Source: Nocardioidaceae bacterium (lineage in GTDB: Bacteria > Actinomycetota > Actinomycetes > Propionibacteriales > Nocardioidaceae). Taken from it: a stretch of DNA of 16,274 bases. This document shows, one piece after another, positions 1-6,622 of this stretch. The notes below the pieces were generated by a model. It ran no database searches, was not told the DNA's origin, and saw only the letters and a program-made list of their open reading frames with translations. Position numbers and translations under genes: made by a program. The stretch is from the NCBI GenBank assembly GCA_025966335.1, contig JAICRS010000043.1, positions 1 to 16,274 on the forward strand. The letters run 5' to 3'. Position 1 is the stretch's first letter, and every line of letters begins with the position of its first letter.

Positions 1-1
1 G

Positions 2-997
2 ATCAACTTCACCGACCACATGTTCACGGTCGAGTGGACACCCGCCGGCTGGAGTGGCGCGCGGATCACGCCGTACGGCCCGCTGACGCTCGACCCCGCG
101 ACGGCGGTGCTGCACTACGCGCAGGAGATTTTCGAGGGGATGAAGGCCTACCGCCACGAGGACGGCTCGATCTGGACGTTCCGACCCGAGGCGAACGCCG
201 AGCGGATGGTGCGCTCCAGCCGCCGGCTGGCGCTGCCCGAGCTGCCCGTCGATGACTTCGTGCGGGCGGTCGACGCGCTCGTCGAGGTCGACCAGCGGTG
301 GGTCCCGGACGCGGCGGGGGAGAAGAGCCTGTACATCCGGCCGTTCATGATCGCCACCGAGACGTTCCTCGGCGTGCGGCCGGCCCAGCACGTCACGTTC
401 ATGGTCATCGCCAGCCCCGCCGGCGCGTACTTCAGCAAGGGCGTCAAGCCGATCAACCTCTGGCTCTCGACCGACTACACCCGCGCGGGACGCGGCGGCA
501 TGGGTGCGGCCAAGACCGGCGGCAACTACGCCTCGTCGCTGATCGCCCAGCAGGAGGCAACCGGCCAGGGCTGCGACCAGGTCGTCTTCCTCGACGCCCA
601 GGAGGGCCAGTACGTCGAGGAGCTCGGCGGGATGAACATGTACTTCGTGTACGCCGACGGGCACATCGTCACCCCCGAGGTCGGCACGATCCTCGAGGGC
701 ATCACGCGGTCGAGCATCATCGAGCTCGCCGGCAAGCTCGGTCACCAGGTCGAGGAGCGCCGGTTCTCCGTCGACGAGTGGCGTGACGGCATCTCGAGCG
801 GCGACATCGTCGAGGTGTTCGCGTGCGGCACGGCCGCCGTCGTCACTCCGGTCGGCCAGCTCCGGTGGAACGGCGGCGAGGTCGGCGCGGTCGACGGCGA
901 TGCCGGCCCGCTGACGATGCAGATCCGGCAGGCACTGGTCGACATCCAGTACGGCCGGGCCGACGACACGTTCGGCTGGATGCATCGCGTCTGCTGA
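2..997 (+). CDS. ilvE: Branched-chain amino acid aminotransferase (5' partial)
   Basis: Transfers the amino group between glutamate and the branched-chain 2-oxo acids, the last step of Leu, Ile and Val synthesis; a cytosolic PLP enzyme. The reading frame is open from base 2, and the residues INFTDH before the first Met (base 20) match the family, so the true start lies upstream and roughly the first 25-40 residues are missing. Visible motifs are TDHMFTVEW, PYGPLTLDPATAVLHYAQEIFEG and the PLP-lysine motif AAKTGGNYASS (Lys codon at 512-514). EELGGMNMYFV and the C-terminal FACGTAAVVTPV substrate loop follow. These are features of the class IV fold, type II BCAT subgroup. It is followed after 60 bases by a kinase gene with its own likely promoter, and cimA lies further down, so the locus is devoted to branched-chain amino acids. 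Family identity is very secure. Confidence 0.96.
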   Translation: MNFTDHMFTVEWTPAGWSGARITPYGPLTLDPATAVLHYAQEIFEGMKAYRHEDGSIWTFRPEANAERMVRSSRRLALPELPVDDFVRAVDALVEVDQRWVPDAAGEKSLYIRPFMIATETFLGVRPAQHVTFMVIASPAGAYFSKGVKPINLWLSTDYTRAGRGGMGAAKTGGNYASSLIAQQEATGQGCDQVVFLDAQEGQYVEELGGMNMYFVYADGHIVTPEVGTILEGITRSSIIELAGKLGHQVEERRFSVDEWRDGISSGDIVEVFACGTAAVVTPVGQLRWNGGEVGAVDGDAGPLTMQIRQALVDIQYGRADDTFGWMHRVC

Positions 998-1044
998 CCC
1001 TTTCGTACAGGTCCCGGCTGCCGGTGATTCGGTGATCCGGCGGT

Positions 1045-1050
1045 TACGCT
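1045..1050 (+). promoter_or_regulatory. -10 element TACGCT of a likely leaderless kinase promoter
   Basis: TACGCT fits the actinobacterial TANNNT -10 consensus and ends seven bases before the GTG at 1058, placing the transcript start at or next to the start codon. No good -35 hexamer is visible 16-19 bases upstream. The 60-base gap between ilvE and the kinase also carries a short tandem repeat (CGGTGAT at 1022-1028 and 1030-1036) of unknown meaning. Promoter assignment is inference from spacing and consensus. Confidence 0.55.
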
Positions 1051-1057
1051 CGTCGCT

Positions 1058-2722
1058 GTGACCGTCTCGCCCGGGCAGCAGCGCCCGCAGGCGCCGCCCG
1101 GCCTGACCGTCGGCGGCTACACACTGCTGACGCGGCTCGGCGAGGGCGGCATGGGCGTGGTGCACCTGGCCCGCAAGCCCGGCGGGCAGCGGGTGGCCCT
1201 CAAGGTGCTGCGGCCGCACATCATCGGCGACGACGAGGCCCGCTCACGGCTGGCCCGTGAGGTGTCCTCGCTGAGCCGGATCCGCAGCAAGTGGGTGGCC
1301 GAGATCGTCGACGCCGACCCGTGGGGGCCGATCCCGTACGTCGCCACGCGCTACGTGCCCGGCTACTCGCTGCACGACCAGGTCCAGGAGGACGGTCCCA
1401 TCGGCGGGGCGGACCTGATCTGGCTCGCCAGGTCCCTGGCCGAGGGCGTCGCGAGCGTGCACGCGGCCGGCGTGCTGCACCGGGACGTGAAGCCGTCGAA
1501 CGTGCTCATGGAGGGCCGCACGCCCATCCTCATCGACTTCGGACTCGCCCGGGTCGCCGACGACCCGCGGCTCACCCACACGGGCTGGCTGCTCGGCACG
1601 CCGGGGTACCTGCCGCCCGAGGTCCTCTACGGCGAGGACGCGACGGCCGCGTCCGACGTGCACTCGTGGGCCGCGACGGTGGCGTACGCCGGGATCGGGC
1701 AGTCGCCGTTCGGTTCCGGCCCCGCGATGGCGATCATGGACCGGGTCCGGCGCGGCGAGCACGACCTCTCCGGGCTGCCGGACGCCCTCCGTCGGTTGGT
1801 CGAGTCCGCGCTCGACCCGGACCCTGCTCGGCGCCCGAGCCTCGACCGGATCCGCGACCTGCTCGACCCCGACCACGACCCGCGCACCCCGTTGCCCGAC
1901 GGCCCTCCGCACGAGACCGAGGACCTGTTCACGATGCCGTTGGCCATCGCGGCGCAGGCCGGGGTGCTGCCGCAGGTCGGCCCCGACGACCTGACCGAGG
2001 TGCGGCCCACGCTGGTCGATCCGCAACCGCCCGGTCCCTGGGTCCCGCCGCCGACGCCGGTCCCGGCGGTGAGCGTCGCCCAGGAGGACTTCTGGGACGA
2101 CCACTGGCACGACCACCGCAGGCTGCCGCCCGACGGCTGGGTCGGCCCGCCGCTGCCGGACCCCGCCCCGCGCGCCGAACGGGCACGGCGGGCGGTGCTG
2201 CTCATCGCCGCCGCGGTGACCGTCGGGGCTGCCGTGGCGGCGTACCCCTACCTCGCCACCGGCCTCGTGCTGCTCATGGTCTGGCTGTTGCGAAGCGGTT
2301 CGATGACGGCGAGTGCCACGGGCGACCGGCAGCGGGTCCGCGGCACCGCCAAGTGGTACGACGCCGTGGTCGCCCCGCTGTCGGCTCCCTGGCACCTCGT
2401 GCGCTCGATCCCCACCACCCTGCTGCTCTGGTTCTGGGCCGCTGGGTTCGCCGTCGCGGCGTGGCTGCTCTGCTACGCCCTGTCGGTCGACATGAAGCTC
2501 ACCTTGTTCGTCAGCGGGGTCGCCCTGGCCTGCGGGCTCTACCTCGGTCCGGGCGGCTCGCGCGTTCGCCGTCCGCTGTCGCGGGTGGTGATCCCGTTGA
2601 GCCGGGCCACGTCGACGTGGGGGCTCGCCGTCGCGGCCTTGCTGCTCGTCGCCCTCGTGCTCGGACTGGTGTCCGAGGCCGGCGTGCACTGGGCCCCCGC
2701 GAGCGGGCGACCCGGATCGTGA
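1058..2722 (+). CDS. Ser/Thr protein kinase with C-terminal membrane module
   Basis: A Hanks-type (PknB-like) Ser/Thr kinase. The catalytic domain spans about residues 20-270: glycine loop LGEGGMGVV (27-35), ATP lysine K49 in VALKV, helix-C glutamate E68, catalytic loop HRDVKPSN (141-148, D143), DFG (160-162), and PPE at 186-188 in place of the usual APE. All catalytic residues are present, so it should be active. A Pro/Asp-rich linker (270-375) follows, then hydrophobic segments near 378-411, 452-476, 480-497 and 520-540, giving about four or five membrane spans and an N-terminal cytoplasmic kinase. No PASTA or other known sensor domain is visible. The GTG start is supported by the -10 element seven bases upstream. 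It lies between ilvE and the Ile-leader/cimA unit; a link to amino acid metabolism is only suggested by position. Substrates are unknown. Confidence 0.93.
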   Translation: MTVSPGQQRPQAPPGLTVGGYTLLTRLGEGGMGVVHLARKPGGQRVALKVLRPHIIGDDEARSRLAREVSSLSRIRSKWVAEIVDADPWGPIPYVATRYVPGYSLHDQVQEDGPIGGADLIWLARSLAEGVASVHAAGVLHRDVKPSNVLMEGRTPILIDFGLARVADDPRLTHTGWLLGTPGYLPPEVLYGEDATAASDVHSWAATVAYAGIGQSPFGSGPAMAIMDRVRRGEHDLSGLPDALRRLVESALDPDPARRPSLDRIRDLLDPDHDPRTPLPDGPPHETEDLFTMPLAIAAQAGVLPQVGPDDLTEVRPTLVDPQPPGPWVPPPTPVPAVSVAQEDFWDDHWHDHRRLPPDGWVGPPLPDPAPRAERARRAVLLIAAAVTVGAAVAAYPYLATGLVLLMVWLLRSGSMTASATGDRQRVRGTAKWYDAVVAPLSAPWHLVRSIPTTLLLWFWAAGFAVAAWLLCYALSVDMKLTLFVSGVALACGLYLGPGGSRVRRPLSRVVIPLSRATSTWGLAVAALLLVALVLGLVSEAGVHWAPASGRPGS

Positions 2723-2752
2723 GACTTCCTGCCGTTCCGTGACCCGTCGTGG

Positions 2753-2758
2753 CACCAT
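2753..2758 (+). promoter_or_regulatory. Candidate -10 (CACCAT) for the cimA leader transcript
   Basis: CACCAT resembles TANNNT with C in place of the first T and ends six bases before the GTG of the Ile leader peptide at 2765. No Shine-Dalgarno sequence precedes that GTG, so a leaderless leader-peptide message would fit. The spacing matches other candidate leaderless genes in the window. No clear -35 is seen. Inference only. Confidence 0.4.
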
Positions 2759-2764
2759 GAGTCC

Positions 2765-2794
2765 GTGCAGCAGTACCGCATCATCATCACCTAG
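2765..2794 (+). CDS. Isoleucine leader peptide (MQQYRIIIT) of the cimA attenuator
   Basis: A nine-codon open frame, GTG CAG CAG TAC CGC ATC ATC ATC ACC TAG, encodes fM-Q-Q-Y-R-I-I-I-T. Three consecutive Ile codons just before the stop are the signature of a regulatory leader peptide in ribosome-mediated transcription attenuation. It is followed at once by a strong hairpin and a U-tract terminator, then by cimA, an isoleucine-pathway gene. The residue being counted therefore matches the end product of the pathway. The final Thr codon is also notable, since threonine is the precursor of the alternative isoleucine route. The likely start is leaderless (see 2753-2758). It lies in a different frame from the upstream extension of cimA. 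Attenuators of this general kind are known for ilv, leu and trp genes in Actinobacteria. Expression has not been shown here. Confidence 0.85.
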   Translation: MQQYRIIIT

Positions 2795-2816
2795 CGCGTC
2801 GGAGACCCCGACGCGC
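2794..2816 (+). promoter_or_regulatory. Attenuator hairpin 1 beginning at the leader stop codon
   Basis: GCGCGTCGG (2794-2802) pairs perfectly with CCGACGCGC (2808-2816) around the five-base loop AGACC. The 5' arm starts at the last base of the leader peptide UAG. A ribosome stopped at the stop codon would cover this arm, whereas one stalled at the first Ile codon would leave most of it free. The hairpin is therefore the natural sensor of ribosome position. It ends only two bases before the terminator stem. A competing pairing is GTCGG (2798-2802) with CCGAC (2816-2820), which would take the first two bases of the terminator arm. No strong classical antiterminator helix was found by eye. Confidence 0.75.
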
Positions 2817-2818
2817 CG

Positions 2819-2844
2819 ACCTCTCGTCCTCGAGAGGTTTTTTT
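2819..2844 (+). terminator. Intrinsic terminator of the cimA attenuator
   Basis: ACCTCTCG (2819-2826), loop TCCT, CGAGAGGT (2831-2838) form a perfect 8-bp stem followed by an unbroken run of seven Ts (2838-2844), rare in so GC-rich a sequence. It lies between the Ile leader peptide and the cimA start, 29 bases upstream of the ATG, so it would stop transcription before the gene unless overridden. Its 3' arm motif CGAGAG recurs at 2860-2865 in the cimA ribosome-binding region, so the 5' arm could in principle pair with either. Confidence 0.88.
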
Positions 2845-2873
2845 GTGTCCGGACCACAACGAGAGACCGAACC

Positions 2874-4457
2874 ATGGACCTGCAGGGCGCGTTCCACGTC
2901 TACGACACGACGCTGCGCGACGGCGCGCAGCAGGAGGGGCTGAACCTCTCGGTCGCCGACAAGCTCTCCATCGCCAAGCAGCTCGACGACCTCGGCGTGG
3001 GCTACATCGAGGGCGGCTGGCCGGGCGCGAACCCCAAGGACACCGAGTTCTTCCGGCGGGCCCAGGACGAGCTCGACCTCAAGTACGCGAAGCTCGCGGC
3101 CTTCGGCGCGACCCGCCGGGCAGGCGTACGCGCGGCCGACGACCCGCTCGTCGCCGCGCTCCGCGATAGCGGTGCCGGCGTGGTGACGCTGGTCGCGAAG
3201 TCGCACGAGCGGCACGTCGAGCTCGCGCTGCGGACCACGCTCGAGGAGAACCTCGCGATGATCCGCGACACCGTCGAGCACCTGCGGGCCGAGGGGCAGG
3301 AGGTGTTCCTCGACGCCGAGCACTTCTTCGACGGGTACCGGCTCAACCGCGACTACGCGCTGGAGGTCCTCCGCACGGCGTACGGCGCGGGCGCCTCGGT
3401 GATCGCCCTGTGCGACACCAACGGCGGGATGCTGCCGAGCTGGGTGGCCGACGTCGTGCACGACGTCGTCGAGACCGCCGGGGTACGGGTCGGCATCCAC
3501 TGCCACAACGACACCGGCTGCGCGGTCGCCAACACGCTGGCGGCCGTGGATGCCGGCGCCACCCACGTGCAGGGCACCGTGAACGGCTACGGCGAGCGCA
3601 CCGGCAACGCCGACCTGCTCGCGGTCGTGGCCAACCTCGAGGTCAAGCTGGGCCGGCAGGTCCTACCCACAGGGCGGCTCCGGGACGCCACCCGGATCGC
3701 CCACGCCGTGGCCGAGGTCACCAACGTGCCGCCGGCGTCGAGGCAGCCGTACGTCGGCACCTCGGCGTTCGCGCACAAGGCGGGGCTGCACGCCAGCGCG
3801 ATCAAGGTCGACCCCGACCTCTACCAGCACATGGACCCGGCCGGCGTCGGCAACGACATGCGGCTGCTCGTCAGCGACATGGCCGGCCGGGCCTCGATCG
3901 AGCTGAAGGGGCGCGAGCTCGGGTACGACCTGTCGGGAGACCGCGAGCTGGTCGCCCGGGTCACCGGTCGGGTCAAGGACATGGAGGCACACGGGTTCAC
4001 CTTCGAGGCCGCCGACGCGTCCTTCGAGCTGCTGCTGGCGGAGGAGGTCGAGGGTGCGCGGCCGTCGTACTTCGACGTCGAGTCCTGGCGGGTCATCACC
4101 GAGACCCGGCCCGGCGACGAGGCCGTCTCGGAAGCGACGGTCAAGCTGCGGGCCGAGGGCGTGAGGTACGTCGTGACGGGCGAGGGCAACGGACCGGTCA
4201 ACGCCCTCGACTCCGCCCTGCGCGAGGCGATCGGCCAGGCGTACCCCGAGGTCGCCAAGTTCGAGCTCATCGACTACAAGGTCCGGATCCTCGACCAGGG
4301 CCACGGCACCGATGCGATCACCCGCGTGCTGATCGAGACCAGCGACGGCCAGTCGTCTTGGGTCACCGTCGGCGTCGGCCACAACGTGATCGAGGCGTCG
4401 TGGGGCGCCCTCGTCGACGGGCTGACCTTCGGGCTGCGCAAGCACCACCACGTCTGA
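2874..4457 (+). CDS. cimA: (R)-citramalate synthase
   Basis: Condenses pyruvate with acetyl-CoA to (R)-citramalate, the first step of the threonine-independent route to 2-oxobutyrate and isoleucine. The 527-residue protein has the HMGL-like/DRE-TIM barrel with YDTTLRDGAQQEG (R15, D16), the acidic DAEHFFDGY (146-154), metal-binding HCHND (209-213) and NGYGERTGNADL. The linker motif AFAHKAGLHASA (298-309) follows, then the C-terminal LeuA-type allosteric dimer domain (about 400-520) with GEGNGPVNALDSAL. Its long barrel and linker resemble the CimA branch more than classical LeuA. The ATG at 2874 has GAGAG eight bases upstream and begins where homology begins; an in-frame GTG at 2739 would run through the attenuator and is rejected. 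The Ile leader upstream supports the isoleucine role. A 2-isopropylmalate synthase-like specificity cannot be strictly excluded. Confidence 0.93.
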   Translation: MDLQGAFHVYDTTLRDGAQQEGLNLSVADKLSIAKQLDDLGVGYIEGGWPGANPKDTEFFRRAQDELDLKYAKLAAFGATRRAGVRAADDPLVAALRDSGAGVVTLVAKSHERHVELALRTTLEENLAMIRDTVEHLRAEGQEVFLDAEHFFDGYRLNRDYALEVLRTAYGAGASVIALCDTNGGMLPSWVADVVHDVVETAGVRVGIHCHNDTGCAVANTLAAVDAGATHVQGTVNGYGERTGNADLLAVVANLEVKLGRQVLPTGRLRDATRIAHAVAEVTNVPPASRQPYVGTSAFAHKAGLHASAIKVDPDLYQHMDPAGVGNDMRLLVSDMAGRASIELKGRELGYDLSGDRELVARVTGRVKDMEAHGFTFEAADASFELLLAEEVEGARPSYFDVESWRVITETRPGDEAVSEATVKLRAEGVRYVVTGEGNGPVNALDSALREAIGQAYPEVAKFELIDYKVRILDQGHGTDAITRVLIETSDGQSSWVTVGVGHNVIEASWGALVDGLTFGLRKHHHV

Positions 4458-4486
4458 GACCCCGGCTCCCGTTCTGGCGACGCCGC

Positions 4487-4492
4487 TAGCGT
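4487..4492 (+). promoter_or_regulatory. -10 element TAGCGT of a likely leaderless amidase promoter
   Basis: TAGCGT matches TANNNT and ends seven bases before the GTG at 4500. This spacing favours 4500 over the in-frame GTG at 4491, which lies inside the -10 element. The gap between cimA and the amidase is only about 40 bases and shows no terminator. Confidence 0.5.
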
Positions 4493-4499
4493 GGCGTGC

Positions 4500-5906
4500 G
4501 TGAGCGAGCTGCACGACCTGACCGCGCTGGAGCAGGGCCGGGCCGTCCGACGACGCGAGGTCTCTCCGCTCGAGCTGGTCGATCACTACCTCGCGCGGGC
4601 CGACGACGTGGGGGCGTTCGTGACGCGGACCTCGGAGCTCGCCCGCGACCGGGCCGCCGGGCTGATGACCGAGCTCTCAGCCGACGAGCCGGCCCCCGAC
4701 GAGCCGTTGTGGGGCGTGCCCACGGCGATCAAGGACCTGAACATGACGGCCGGTGTCCGGACGACGTTCGGGTCGCCGGTGTTCGCTGACTTCGTGCCCG
4801 AGGTCTCCGACGCGGTCACCCTCGCGATCGAGTCGGCCGGCATGGTCAGCCTCGGCAAGTCCTCGACGCCGGAGTTCGGCTCGCCGTGCTACACCGAGCC
4901 CGAGGGCCTGCCGCCCGCGGTGACACCGTGGGACCGCACCCGGATGGCGGGCGGCTCGTCCGGCGGAGCGGCGGCAGCGGTGGCCGCCGGACTGGTGCCG
5001 CTGGCCCAGGGCTCGGACGGTGGCGGCTCGATCCGAATCCCGGCCTCGTGCTGCGGGCTGGTCGGGCTCAAGCCCAGCCGCGGCCGGACCAGTGGTCACC
5101 CCATGTACGGCGACCCGGTGGGTTTGGGGACGGCGGGCCCGATCGCCCGCAACGTCCGCGACGCGGCGGCGATGCTGGACGTGCTCGCCGGTCGTCGGGT
5201 GGGAGATCCTGCCTGGGCACCAGCCCCCTCGTCGTCGTTCCTGTCCGCCTGCGACCGCGACCCGGGACGGCTCCGGATCGCGAGGTTCAGCACACCACTC
5301 GTGGCCGACACCCCGATCGACCCCGAGTGCCTGCAGGCCTACGAGGACGCCTCGGCACTGCTCGTGAGCCTCGGCCACGACGTCGAGGACGTACCGCCAC
5401 CGCTGGCGCCGGAGGCGGTGCCGGTCTTCGAGACCTGCTGGGCCGTGCTCACCGCGCTGTCGGTGGTGCCGCCCGAGGCCGAACCGTTGTTGCGTCCGCT
5501 CACCCGCTGGCTGTTCGAGCGAGGACGTGCCGTGTCGGGACCGGAGTTCGGGCTGGCGATCGGCGAGCTGCGCCGGGTCGCGGCCGGCGCCCTGACGGTC
5601 CTGGCGCCGTACGACGCCGTGCTGACCCCCACCCTGGCCGTGCCGCCGCTGCCGGTCGGGGCGATCCGCGACGACGACGACCCGTCGGCCGACTTCGAGG
5701 CGCAGAAGGCCTTCACGCCGTGGACGTCGGCCTGGAACGTCACGGGGATGCCGGCCGTCTCGCTGCCGCTGCACTGGACGCCCCACGGACTCCCGGTCGG
5801 CGTCATGTTGGCGGCCCGGCCCGCCGAGGAGGAGCTGCTGATCTCCCTGTCCGCCCAGGTCGAGGCGGCCGCCCCCTGGCACGACCGGCACCCACCGGGC
5901 TGGTGA
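4500..5906 (+). CDS. Amidase (amidase-signature family)
   Basis: Hydrolyses a carboxamide bond using the Lys-cisSer-Ser triad of the amidase-signature family. From the GTG at 4500 the protein has 468 residues, typical for the family. Visible elements are VPTAIKDL (catalytic Lys78), GGSSGGAAAAVAAGLVPLA (cis-Ser153) and SDGGGSIRIPA (nucleophile Ser177); the 24-residue Ser-Ser spacing is the family norm. The downstream GLVGLKPSRGR is also typical. The C-terminal NVTGMPAVSLPLHW and GLPVGVMLAA are conserved too. It is not GatA by context: no gatC or gatB is adjacent, and the GatA-type substrate loop cannot be confirmed. No signal peptide is visible, so it is cytoplasmic. It lies just after cimA and convergent with a TetR gene three bases away. 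Substrate unknown; aryl-acylamidase or indoleacetamide hydrolase-like labels would be guesses. Confidence 0.92.
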   Translation: MSELHDLTALEQGRAVRRREVSPLELVDHYLARADDVGAFVTRTSELARDRAAGLMTELSADEPAPDEPLWGVPTAIKDLNMTAGVRTTFGSPVFADFVPEVSDAVTLAIESAGMVSLGKSSTPEFGSPCYTEPEGLPPAVTPWDRTRMAGGSSGGAAAAVAAGLVPLAQGSDGGGSIRIPASCCGLVGLKPSRGRTSGHPMYGDPVGLGTAGPIARNVRDAAAMLDVLAGRRVGDPAWAPAPSSSFLSACDRDPGRLRIARFSTPLVADTPIDPECLQAYEDASALLVSLGHDVEDVPPPLAPEAVPVFETCWAVLTALSVVPPEAEPLLRPLTRWLFERGRAVSGPEFGLAIGELRRVAAGALTVLAPYDAVLTPTLAVPPLPVGAIRDDDDPSADFEAQKAFTPWTSAWNVTGMPAVSLPLHWTPHGLPVGVMLAARPAEEELLISLSAQVEAAAPWHDRHPPGW

Positions 5907-5909
5907 GCT

Positions 5910-6515
5910 CTACGGGCGGTTGACCTCGCTGCACACCACGCGCCGGACGAGGTCGTCCCAGCCGGCCTGGACGCGGTCGAGGGGGATCGCGTCGACCTGG
6001 GTCTGCTGGACCAGGACCACCATCTCCAGGGGGGCGAGCAGCGCGGTGGCCAGGAAGAACAGGTCGCCGCGGACCTCGAGCTGACCGAGCAGGTACCTCA
6101 TGTGCATGGCGGCGAACGAGACGGCGGCGTACGAACGCTCGCCCGCGCGGCCGGCTGCCCGGATCAGCTCGGCGTGCTGGAGGTTGACCTCCATCCGCGA
6201 GTGACCGAACGCGTGCAGCCGCTCGATGGCCGACGCACCCGGGCCGAGCGGGGGCGGCCCGCTGATGACCAGGCCCTGCCACTCGGTCTCCGACCGGTTG
6301 AGCAGCGCCGCCATCAGGCCCTCGCGGCTGTCGAAGCGGCGGAACACGGTGCCCTTGCCGACCCCGGCCGCCGCCGCGACGGAGTCCATGGTCACCGCGT
6401 CGACGCCATGGTCCTCGACGAGGCGTGCCGCGGCCGCCAGCAGGGCCTCCCTGTTGCGCGCCGCGTCGCTGCGCTCCCGCGGCGGCTGGTCGAACATCGG
6501 CAACAGGTCGTGCAC
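5910..6515 (-). CDS. TetR-family transcriptional regulator
   Basis: A one-component repressor of about 201 residues. The N-terminal helix-turn-helix (about residues 42-61, TMDSVAAAAGVGKGTVFRRF) is a textbook TetR signature, followed by EGLMAALL; the C-terminal ligand domain is divergent, as is usual. Three starts are possible: ATG 6572, GTG 6515 and ATG 6497. I choose 6515 because TAGTCT (6528-6523 on this strand) sits seven bases upstream, as for other leaderless genes here. A start at 6572 would begin inside the palindromic operator candidate. The next gene on the other strand is an FMN reductase, and the shared upstream region holds a perfect palindrome. The simplest reading is that it represses the reductase and possibly itself. 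The ligand is unknown. Confidence 0.92.
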   Translation of the reverse strand: MHDLLPMFDQPPRERSDAARNREALLAAAARLVEDHGVDAVTMDSVAAAAGVGKGTVFRRFDSREGLMAALLNRSETEWQGLVISGPPPLGPGASAIERLHAFGHSRMEVNLQHAELIRAAGRAGERSYAAVSFAAMHMRYLLGQLEVRGDLFFLATALLAPLEMVVLVQQTQVDAIPLDRVQAGWDDLVRRVVCSEVNRP

Positions 6516-6522
6516 GCGGCAC

Positions 6523-6528
6523 AGACTA
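6523..6528 (-). promoter_or_regulatory. -10 element TAGTCT of the TetR gene (leaderless)
   Basis: On the minus strand TAGTCT fits TANNNT and ends seven bases before the GTG at 6515. It supports that start over the longer one at 6572. No clear -35 is visible. Confidence 0.45.
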
Positions 6529-6561
6529 GTTGTGGGGCAGGTCTCAGCTCGATCGGAATAG

Positions 6562-6581
6562 AAGCGGACCATGGTCCGTTT
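6562..6581. promoter_or_regulatory. Palindromic operator candidate for the TetR regulator
   Basis: CGGACCATGGTCCG (6565-6578) is a perfect 14-bp palindrome; allowing one mismatched pair it extends to AAGCGGACCATGGTCCGTTT (6562-6581). It lies in the divergent intergenic region, about 47 bases from the TetR start and 42 bases from the reductase ATG. This is the size and symmetry of a TetR-dimer operator. An additional half-site-like CCGGAC follows at 6584-6589. Binding is inferred, not shown. Confidence 0.7.
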
Positions 6582-6622
6582 AACCGGACACCCGTATGGC
6601 CACCACTCTCGAGGAGATCCCC

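Noticed and set aside
1022..1037. Tandem CGGTGAT repeat upstream of the kinase
   Set aside because: Only two imperfect copies in GC-rich DNA; too short to claim an operator without comparison to relatives.
2739..2873. N-terminal extension of cimA by 45 codons from a GTG at 2739
   Set aside because: It is in frame but runs straight through the Ile leader, hairpin and terminator, encodes low-complexity Ser/Thr/Arg sequence, and family homology begins at the ATG at 2874 with its own ribosome site.
1244..2875. A 543-codon open frame on the minus strand opposite the kinase
   Set aside because: It is an antisense shadow caused by high GC; the product is Arg/Gly/Pro-rich low-complexity sequence with no domain, while the plus strand has intact kinase motifs.
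4500..5906. Amidase as GatA of the tRNA-dependent amidotransferase
   Set aside because: Attractive because the window has gltX and tRNA-Gln, but no gatC or gatB is adjacent, the gene lies 5 kb away next to cimA, and no GatA-specific feature can be confirmed by eye.
6516..6572. Longer TetR start at the ATG at 6572
   Set aside because: The start would lie inside the palindromic operator candidate, the added residues lack TetR similarity, and a -10 element with leaderless spacing precedes the GTG at 6515.
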